A stretch of 6,478 nt of DNA from Erythrobacter sp. Lineage in GTDB: Bacteria; Pseudomonadota; Alphaproteobacteria; Sphingomonadales; Sphingomonadaceae. This document shows, piece by piece, positions 1-4,547 of this stretch. The stretch's first letter is position 1, and the number at the start of each line of letters is the position of its first letter. Under the pieces are notes generated by a model. The model was not told the origin of the DNA and did not search any database. It saw only the letters and a list, made by a program, of their open reading frames with translations. The stretch covers positions 1-6,478 of the forward strand of contig JABSPI010000050.1 in the NCBI GenBank assembly GCA_013214365.1. The letters run 5' to 3'. Position numbers and translations under genes: made by a program.

Positions 1-160
1 TGGCGTTGACGATATCTTCCATAATCACATCGCGGTAATTTTTGTGCGCGGGCAGGTCGGCATCCCACCATAAGGAACAGCCCGCCTCTTTAATGCTCTG
101 GGCTAGGATCGAAAACGTTGGGAGATCTTCGCGCGAATAGGAGATGAAGACGTCTGCCAA
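1..160 (-). CDS. TIR-domain protein, N-terminal fragment (runs off left edge)
   Basis: The reverse strand from a TTG codon at 160-158 encodes 53 residues up to the window edge. They begin with the TIR box 1 pattern DVFISYSRED (residues 3-12). A helix follows, then G27 and the WWDADLP stretch (31-37) with Y42 and I46 in the positions usual for bacterial TIR domains of the TIR_2 type. Bacterial TIR domains are often NAD+-consuming enzymes or signalling modules in immune systems, or N-terminal parts of larger proteins with TPR, WD40 or cyclase domains. The catalytic glutamate and everything C-terminal lie outside the window, so activity and partners cannot be judged. The TTG start is chosen because an AGGAGG sits 8 nt upstream; the frame stays open further upstream but without a better start. 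The gene diverges from all the others here. The TIR call is firm; the function is open. Confidence 0.85.
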   Translation of the reverse strand, partial: MADVFISYSREDLPTFSILAQSIKEAGCSLWWDADLPAHKNYRDVIMEDIVNA

Positions 161-168
161 CTTCTCCC

Positions 169-174
169 CCTCCT
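169..174 (-). promoter_or_regulatory. Shine-Dalgarno site of the TIR gene
   Basis: The reverse strand reads AGGAGG here, 8 nt upstream of the TTG at 160-158. It is the strongest ribosome-binding site in the window. It fixes the unusual TTG start, because the resulting protein begins just before the first beta strand of the TIR fold. Confidence 0.7.
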
Positions 175-203
175 CGCTATACAAAAGCCTCAAACGCCCT
201 TTA

Positions 204-230
204 AATGCGATGCATTAAGGTGTTCGCATT
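204..230. promoter_or_regulatory. Inverted repeat upstream of the TIR gene, possible operator
   Basis: AATGCGA (204-210) and TCGCATT (224-230) are perfect 7-bp inverted copies separated by 13 nt. They lie 44-70 bp upstream of the TIR start and overlap the weak candidate promoter there. The arm spacing would suit a dimeric repressor. On the plus strand the right arm is followed by ATTTTTC, so a weak AT-rich terminator is an alternative. Function is inferred only from position and symmetry. Confidence 0.3.
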
Positions 231-292
231 ATTTTTCAAGGGTAAATGCCAAATCAAGTGACAAATATTGGGTCGCCGTGTGACTATGTGTT

Positions 293-306
293 CAAGCTGA
301 AGCTTG
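293..306. repeat. Short palindrome CAAGCT-GA-AGCTTG
   Basis: Perfect 6-bp arms are separated by 2 nt in the AT-richer intergenic region. It could be a protein-binding site, but a palindrome of this size also occurs by chance. No promoter elements are visible close to it. Confidence 0.25.
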
Positions 307-482
307 CCTTTCTGCTTCTTGGTGCTGCGAATTATGGTGAAGAACCAGCGACTTCATTGATTGATATATTTGGCTCTCGGTAAATTCTGTGCTCCTACAT
401 TCACCTGAAATTCCTTGCCAGGATTGTCCACGGCGAGTGCGTCGATTTCATTGATAAAACGTGATCACGAAAGGAGCGCGCA

Positions 483-695
483 ATGGTTTTCAAACATTGC
501 CTCTCCGCTTGCGCACCGAACTATTTGCGAGAAGGCGTATTGATGCCAAAACGGGCCTTGCCCTTGGGGGCGCTGCTGACTAGGCACGTGCGTTATGAAT
601 TTAACAGAAGCTGTCGTCAGCCTCCGCGCGGTGACGATTATGGATGTCGAACAATTGGGCGGCACGATTATGGAACAGCCTGGCGAGCTGCTTGA
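483..695 (+). CDS. Doubtful small ORF with a good ribosome-binding site
   Basis: An ATG at 483 lies 6 nt after AGGAG (472-476), good spacing for initiation. The 70-residue product, starting MVFKHCLSAC, matches no family I recognise. It is rich in Arg and Cys, and its second half looks like an out-of-frame reading: the GDDYG and RHDYG segments both come from the 30-bp-spaced repeat at 634-674. One possibility is that the start is genuine but the frame shifts near 590 into the reading frame of the 595-723 ORF, making this a decayed gene. Another is that it is not coding at all. There is no signal peptide or membrane segment. Confidence 0.2.
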   Translation: MVFKHCLSACAPNYLREGVLMPKRALPLGALLTRHVRYEFNRSCRQPPRGDDYGCRTIGRHDYGTAWRAA

Positions 696-723
696 GGATA
701 ATAAGGGCGCGCAAAGCGGGTGA
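595..723 (+). CDS. Candidate 42-residue ORF coupled to the acetyltransferase gene
   Basis: This short ORF starts at ATG 595 and stops at TGA 721-723, overlapping the ATG of the acetyltransferase by one base (TGATG), a usual arrangement for coupled genes. The product begins MNLTEAVVSLRAVTIMD, is acidic towards the C-terminus and contains a repeated Thr-Ile-Met-acidic motif ten residues apart. GC at third codon positions is moderately high, more like the neighbours than like the rival frame. Against it, there is no Shine-Dalgarno before ATG 595 and a stop lies at 577-579. It may be the 3' part of a broken gene that began at 483. No family recognised. Confidence 0.3.
   Translation: MNLTEAVVSLRAVTIMDVEQLGGTIMEQPGELLEDNKGAQSG
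634..674 (+). repeat. 11-bp direct repeat, 30-bp period
   Basis: ACGATTATGGA occurs at 634-644 and again at 664-674, exactly 30 bp apart. In the 595-723 frame this gives the same Thr-Ile-Met-Asp/Glu motif ten codons apart. It may be a trace of a small duplication. Confidence 0.5.
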
Positions 724-1151
724 TGACACCTTCGCACGAAATCTCCATCAGATTGCTAAGCGCGGCCGATGAAGCGCTCGTACTTTCCGCTGCGGGCCTG
801 TTTGATTTTTCACCGATGTCGGATGAGACTCGTGCATTTCTCAGCAGCGATCGAGAGTTTTTGTGGTTTGCCATGGCAAACGTGCAGCCGGTTGGCTTTG
901 TCAGTGCGACAAGCATACTCCATCCAGACAAACCGCCTCATCTTTTCGTCAATGAACTTGCCGTTCATAACAATTGGCGAAGGCGCGGAGTTGCAACAAA
1001 GCTGATGGAAACCGTGGTGGCTTATGGACGCGAGAATGCGCTATGGCCGGTCTGGCTTGCTGCCGAGGGGGATGATCGCAACGCGCAAGAATTTTACCGC
1101 TCGCTCTCAGACTTGAGCGAGCGCGGGGCAATAGTATTCGAGTGGGAGTAA
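723..1151 (+). CDS. GNAT-family N-acetyltransferase, AAC(3)-I-like
   Basis: The 142-residue protein has the GNAT fold signature. Beta strands run around 46-65, the strand leading into motif A is LFVNELAV (74-81), and the acetyl-CoA pyrophosphate loop is RRRGVA (86-91). A C-terminal region with GDDRNAQEFYRSL follows. Enzymes of this type move an acetyl group from acetyl-CoA to an amine. The overall order of motifs resembles aminoglycoside 3-N-acetyltransferases of class I (ELAV, RR.G.AT.L, then a GDD..A..FY segment), but the similarity is from memory and the substrate is unknown; a resistance role should not be assumed. ATG 723 is preferred over the adjacent GTG 720, which would add one residue. 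No well-spaced Shine-Dalgarno is present, so translation may depend on the upstream ORF ending in TGATG. The stop is 2 bp before the nitroreductase start, suggesting co-transcription. Confidence 0.85.
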   Translation: MTPSHEISIRLLSAADEALVLSAAGLFDFSPMSDETRAFLSSDREFLWFAMANVQPVGFVSATSILHPDKPPHLFVNELAVHNNWRRRGVATKLMETVVAYGRENALWPVWLAAEGDDRNAQEFYRSLSDLSERGAIVFEWE

Positions 1152-1153
1152 AT

Positions 1154-1816
1154 ATGAACGTAACCGAAGCCGTCACCAGCCGCCGCTCTGTGCGCGAGTT
1201 TACCGATCAACCAGTTGATCTCGAAACCATCCGCCGGGTGATGGACAAAGCGCGCTGGGCCGCCTCGGGCTGCAATTACCAGCCTTGGGAAGCGACCATT
1301 TTGACCGGGCAGCCGCTCAAAGATCTTCAGGCCAAGATCACCACCACGCCGCCGCAAAAGGCGGAATATGACTGGGAGGCGCCGGGCCAGGAAGACGCCT
1401 ATAAACAGCGCCTGTATGGCGTTTCGGCCGGCATGTTCGGCGCGATGGGGATTGCGCGCGATGATGGGCAAGCGCGCATGGCCGCCATGGCTCGCAACGC
1501 GACCAGCTTTGACGCGCCGGCGGTGATGTTTGTCTATTTCCCGCGCCTGATGAAAGAGGCGCAATGGTCGGATACTGGCATGTGGCTGCAAACGGTTGCG
1601 CTGCTCTTGCGCGAGGAAGGGCTGGATAGCTGCTATCAGGAATTTATGGCGCTTTATGCCAATGTGATCCGCGATCATCTGGGCCTTGATCATGACCGCT
1701 ACATGTTCTTTTGCGGCATGGCGATCGGTTATCGCGACCCGGACGCGCCGGTGAACAATTTCGAGCGCGAGCGTGTTCCGCTTGATGAACATGTCAAATT
1801 CTTGGGTTTTGATTGA
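1154..1816 (+). CDS. Nitroreductase-family FMN-dependent oxidoreductase
   Basis: The 220-residue protein, a usual length for the family, carries the standard landmarks. RRSVREF (10-16) supplies the arginines that hold the FMN phosphate, NYQPW (41-45) contacts the flavin, and GMAIGYRD (188-195) with a following ERERVPLDE (204-212) forms the C-terminal FMN-binding and dimer section. Family members are soluble homodimers that use NAD(P)H to reduce nitroaromatics, quinones, enones or flavins. The physiological substrate cannot be read from sequence. ATG 1154 is chosen because GGGAG (1144-1148) lies 5 nt upstream; the in-frame GTG 1142 would overlap the acetyltransferase end and has no such site. 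The gap to the acetyltransferase is only 2 bp, and cysS begins 35 bp downstream with no terminator between, so this gene is likely in the middle of an operon. Confidence 0.92.
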   Translation: MNVTEAVTSRRSVREFTDQPVDLETIRRVMDKARWAASGCNYQPWEATILTGQPLKDLQAKITTTPPQKAEYDWEAPGQEDAYKQRLYGVSAGMFGAMGIARDDGQARMAAMARNATSFDAPAVMFVYFPRLMKEAQWSDTGMWLQTVALLLREEGLDSCYQEFMALYANVIRDHLGLDHDRYMFFCGMAIGYRDPDAPVNNFERERVPLDEHVKFLGFD

Positions 1817-1851
1817 CGCCGCCGCGCAAATTGGCGAAGCGCGTTTGAGCT

Positions 1852-3342
1852 ATGATCAATGATACAACATATCATGAATTGCGACTGTTCAATTCACTGA
1901 CTCGCCAGTTGGAGCCGTTCCAGCCTGTCCACCCCGGTGAGGCGCGCGTCTATTCGTGCGGTCCCACGGTCTATAATTATCAGCATATCGGCAATATGCG
2001 CGCCTATGTCTTCGCCGACACTTTGGGCCGCACGCTCGAATATAAGGGCTACAAGCTCACCCATGTGGTCAACATCACCGATGTCGGGCACCTGACCTCG
2101 GACGCGGATGAGGGTGAGGACAAGATGGAGAAGATGGCCGCGCTGCAAGGCAAGAGCGCGTGGGACATCGCCGCCTTTTATCAGGCCGATTTTGAAAACG
2201 ATCTGGCGCGGTTGAATATTCAACCCAAGCAACACCCCAAAGCGACCGATTACGTGCCCGCCATGATCGAATGGGGCAAAGGCATGGCCGATGCCCATTG
2301 CTATGAACTCGACAGCGGGCTTTATTTCGACATTTCCACAGTCGAGGATTACGGGCGCCTGGCGCGCGCGGTCACCGAAGAGGGTGAGGGCCGGATTGAA
2401 AAGCTTGAGGGCAAGCGCAATGCGGGCGATTTCGCGATCTGGCGCAAGACGCCGGCTGGCGAGACTCGGCAGATGGAATGGGACAGCCCATGGGGCAAAG
2501 GCGCGCCCGGCTGGCATTTGGAATGTTCGGTGATGGGGGAGGAGCTTTTGGGCTTCCCGTTTGACATCCACACAGGCGGGATTGATCACCGCGAAATCCA
2601 CCACCCCAATGAAATCGCCCAGAACCAAGCCTTTGCACAGGCCAATCACGGTGCGTGCTGCGGGATGGATGGCGGAGGGCTTACCAATGCCACCAATTCG
2701 GGCGCCAATATCTGGATGCACAACAACTTCCTAGTCGAACGTTCGGGCAAGATGTCGAAATCATCCGGCGAATTCCTGCGCTTGCAATTGCTGGTCGACA
2801 AAGGCTTCCATCCGCTCGCCTACCGCCTGATGTGCTTGCAGGCGCATTACCGCTCGGAGCTGGAGTTCAGCTGGGAAGGGCTTGAGGCGGCTTTGACGCG
2901 GCTGAAGCGGATGGTGATGGCGACCACGCGCATGGCGGATGTTGACCCCAATCCGGTGGCCGAACATCCCAAATTTGCAAGCCCCTTGTCCAAGTTTGAC
3001 GAGGCGATGGCCGATGATTTGAACACCCCGATCGCGCTGACCGCGCTGGAAGATGCGCTGGCGGTAAAGAAGGTTGATGCCGGGATCAAACGCGCCGTGA
3101 TCGAGAGCATGGATGCGGTCCTCGGCCTCAACCTGTTCGGCCTCACCCGCGAAGATCTGCGCATCCGTCCGGTCTCTGCCGAGATCAGCGAAGCCGAGAT
3201 CGAAGACGCGCTCGCTCGCCGCAAGGCCGCGCGGGCGGATAAGGATTTCGCCACGTCGGACGCCATCCGCGACGAGCTGGCTGCCAAAGGTGTCGATGTG
3301 ATGGATGGTGATCCTTTGGGTTGGGAGTGGAAATTGTCATGA
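1852..3342 (+). CDS. cysS: Cysteinyl-tRNA synthetase
   Basis: This cytoplasmic class I aminoacyl-tRNA synthetase joins cysteine to tRNA-Cys using ATP. The 496-residue product has CGPTVYNYQHIGN (36-48), containing the first zinc ligand C36 and the HIGH-type motif. The remaining zinc ligands fall at C225, H250 and E254, and the KMSKS loop is at 300-304. The C-terminal anticodon-binding part has the usual RRKAARADKDFATSD stretch near residues 455-470. It is longer than the E. coli enzyme (461 residues). Between E254 and KMSKS there are 46 residues against 28 in E. coli, an insertion of about 18 rich in Gly, Asn and Cys (CCGMDGGG at 269-276). All catalytic motifs are intact, so the enzyme should be active. 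The ribosome-binding site is weak. The stop overlaps the next start by 4 nt. Confidence 0.98.
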   Translation: MINDTTYHELRLFNSLTRQLEPFQPVHPGEARVYSCGPTVYNYQHIGNMRAYVFADTLGRTLEYKGYKLTHVVNITDVGHLTSDADEGEDKMEKMAALQGKSAWDIAAFYQADFENDLARLNIQPKQHPKATDYVPAMIEWGKGMADAHCYELDSGLYFDISTVEDYGRLARAVTEEGEGRIEKLEGKRNAGDFAIWRKTPAGETRQMEWDSPWGKGAPGWHLECSVMGEELLGFPFDIHTGGIDHREIHHPNEIAQNQAFAQANHGACCGMDGGGLTNATNSGANIWMHNNFLVERSGKMSKSSGEFLRLQLLVDKGFHPLAYRLMCLQAHYRSELEFSWEGLEAALTRLKRMVMATTRMADVDPNPVAEHPKFASPLSKFDEAMADDLNTPIALTALEDALAVKKVDAGIKRAVIESMDAVLGLNLFGLTREDLRIRPVSAEISEAEIEDALARRKAARADKDFATSDAIRDELAAKGVDVMDGDPLGWEWKLS

Positions 3343-4277
3343 CCTCTATCGCGATATCTGGCCTCATTCGCCCGCTGCTCGAACCGCAATTGCCCGATGA
3401 TGTCGATGTGCGCTGGTTTCTGAGTGTGGACGAGGCGATCGAGGCGGTGAAAGGCGCTGAAATCGGCTGGTTCGATATGAACGATAAAGAGGCGATGGCC
3501 GCCACTTTGGACGCTGCTACCGATCTCAAATGGCTCAATTCGATTTATGCCGGCCTCGATTTCCTGCCGATGGATGTGCTGATCGAACGTGGCATTACGG
3601 TGACCAATGGGGTGGGTATCAACGCGATCACCATTGCCGAATATGTGGTGATGGGGATGCTCAACATCGCTAAGGGCTATCGCGATGTGATGCGCGCGGC
3701 GGAGCGCCGTGAATGGTTGCTGGATTCGCCGGGGAAACGGGAATTGGCCGGCTCAAAAGCGTTGCTTTTGGGCTATGGTGCGATCGGGAAATTGATCAAA
3801 CCGCGGCTTGAGGCGTTTGATGTCGATGTCACCGTTGTTCGCCGCAGCGCGGGCGAAGGGGTGCTTGCCCCTGATCAATGGCGCGGGAAACTGGGTGAGT
3901 TTGATTGGGTGATCCTTGCGGTTCCCTCGACCCCGGAAACCGAAAACATGATCGGGGCAGACGAATTGGCAGCGATGAAATCGGACGCGGTGCTGGTTAA
4001 TATTGCGCGCGGTGAAGTGGTTGACCAGCCGGCTCTGGTTGACGCGTTGCAAGCCAAGGCGATTGGCGCTGCATTTCTCGATGTGACCACGCCTGAACCT
4101 TTGCCCGAGGATCATGTTTTGTGGACCCTAGACAACGCTCATATCTCGATGCATTTGTCGGGCCGGGCGCAGGACCAGATGTTCTTTCGCAGCGCCGCCC
4201 GTTTCCTTGAAAACCTTGCCAAATATCGCGCCGGAGAGCCGGTGGCACCGATATTTGATCCCAAATTGGGATACTGA
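3339..4277 (+). CDS. D-2-hydroxyacid dehydrogenase (NAD(P)-dependent)
   Basis: This 312-residue protein of the D-isomer-specific 2-hydroxyacid dehydrogenase family interconverts a 2-oxoacid and a D-2-hydroxyacid. The Rossmann loop is GYGAIG (145-150). The residues after the second strand are RRS (168-170) instead of the acidic residue typical of NAD-specific enzymes, suggesting NADP(H) preference. The catalytic triad is R224 (in NIARGE), E253 (in TTPEPLP) and H272 (in SMHLSG). The last motif departs from the common TPH form, but the histidine is kept. Substrate candidates are glyoxylate, hydroxypyruvate or phenylpyruvate-like acids; sequence does not decide. ATG 3339 overlaps the cysS stop (ATGA), with GGGAG (3323-3327) 11 nt upstream. 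The alternative TTG 3321 would add six residues and is less likely. Translation is probably coupled to cysS. Confidence 0.92.
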   Translation: MTSIAISGLIRPLLEPQLPDDVDVRWFLSVDEAIEAVKGAEIGWFDMNDKEAMAATLDAATDLKWLNSIYAGLDFLPMDVLIERGITVTNGVGINAITIAEYVVMGMLNIAKGYRDVMRAAERREWLLDSPGKRELAGSKALLLGYGAIGKLIKPRLEAFDVDVTVVRRSAGEGVLAPDQWRGKLGEFDWVILAVPSTPETENMIGADELAAMKSDAVLVNIARGEVVDQPALVDALQAKAIGAAFLDVTTPEPLPEDHVLWTLDNAHISMHLSGRAQDQMFFRSAARFLENLAKYRAGEPVAPIFDPKLGY

Positions 4278-4391
4278 TTGCAGAGCAAGCGTGCGCCCCT
4301 TTTCAGGTGGCCGCGCGCATGAGCCAAAGCCAGCCGCACCAACTGATTTGTGCGCTTTAAAAGACCGAATTTTGGAATCCGGCTATTTTCT

Positions 4392-4409
4392 GCAATAAAA
4401 CCATATTGC
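4392..4409. promoter_or_regulatory. Inverted repeat GCAATA-N6-TATTGC, possible operator
   Basis: Perfect 6-bp arms with a 6-nt spacer lie about 140 bp upstream of the synthase start and overlap the weak -10 candidate. A dimeric regulator could bind here. The call rests on symmetry and position only. Confidence 0.25.
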
Positions 4410-4490
4410 TTGGTGCCTTTGCCTAAAGCCGTCTTTCCATGGGTCGCAAGAAACAGGCGTAACCAAAACGCCGGACTGTGCGAATTGCTC

Positions 4491-4524
4491 GGCAATATCT
4501 TGCCCGTGCCGCCATTTTGGGCGG
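4491..4524 (+). promoter_or_regulatory. Two short hairpins in the leader of the synthase gene
   Basis: GGCAA-TATC-TTGCC (4491-4504) and CCGCC-ATTTTG-GGCGG (4509-4524) are two perfect 5-bp stems in tandem, ending 12 nt before the G-rich ribosome-binding site. They might structure the mRNA leader. Stems this short occur by chance in GC-rich DNA, and neither is followed by a U-run, so they are not intrinsic terminators. Confidence 0.25.
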
Positions 4525-4535
4525 ACGCCACCATT

Positions 4536-4543
4536 GGGGGGAA
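4536..4543 (+). promoter_or_regulatory. Ribosome-binding site deciding the synthase start
   Basis: GGGGGGAA ends 4 nt before ATG 4548. It supports this start over the much longer open frame that reaches back to 4350, since the protein from 4548 begins right at the conserved N-terminus of the family. Confidence 0.6.
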
Positions 4544-4547
4544 CACA

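Larger units (their letters stand above)
161..482. other. AT-richer intergenic region between the TIR gene and the rightward gene array
   Basis: This stretch has no convincing gene. By hand count 181-480 is about 44% GC, clearly below the coding regions to the right. It should hold the leftward TIR promoter. One candidate is TTGAAA (reverse strand, 239-234) followed 16 nt later by TAATGC, but it is a poor match to sigma-70. It should also hold a rightward promoter for the downstream genes, which I could not place. A 45-codon ORF (246-383, ATG start, weak Shine-Dalgarno) resembles nothing I know. The reverse strand of the same stretch is also open apart from single stops, so the coding signal is ambiguous. 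Two inverted repeats are listed separately. Confidence 0.5.
4278..4547 (+). other. 270-bp leader/intergenic region before the acetolactate synthase-like gene
   Basis: No gene is convincing here. The reading frame of the synthase stays open back to a TGA at 4344-4346, so a GTG at 4350 could in principle add 66 residues. That extension shows no ThDP-enzyme features and lacks a ribosome-binding site, so the stretch is treated as non-coding. A weak promoter candidate is TTGGAA (from about 4374) with an A/T-rich AATAAA 16 nt later. Short inverted repeats are listed separately. No oligo-U terminator is visible for the upstream dehydrogenase, and no leader peptide rich in Ile, Leu or Val codons is seen. 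Confidence 0.5.

Noticed and set aside
246..383. 45-residue ORF with a hydrophobic centre (LAFLLLGA)
   Set aside because: Weak ribosome-binding site, no recognisable family, AT-rich surroundings and an equally open reverse strand. The hydrophobic stretch is too short to argue for a membrane protein.
200..455. Reverse-strand frame open across most of this stretch apart from one TGA near 363, suggesting a decayed gene
   Set aside because: No proper start codon, an interrupting stop and no recognisable family. Such openness occurs by chance over short distances.
465..737. 90-residue reverse-strand ORF opposite the small plus-strand ORFs
   Set aside because: Its composition is low-complexity (Ser/Pro runs) and no ribosome-binding site or family match is visible.
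1817..1851. Terminator or promoter between nitroreductase and cysS
   Set aside because: The 35-bp gap holds only a 5-bp GC repeat with no U-run and no promoter match, so read-through is more likely.
4283..4320. GC-rich imperfect hairpin (GCGTGCG with CGCGCGC) as terminator of the dehydrogenase gene
   Set aside because: No U-run follows the stem, and the pairing is short with a wobble.
4350..4547. N-terminal extension of the synthase by 66 residues from GTG 4350
   Set aside because: The extension has no family features and no ribosome-binding site, while ATG 4548 has a G-rich site and starts exactly at the conserved N-terminus.
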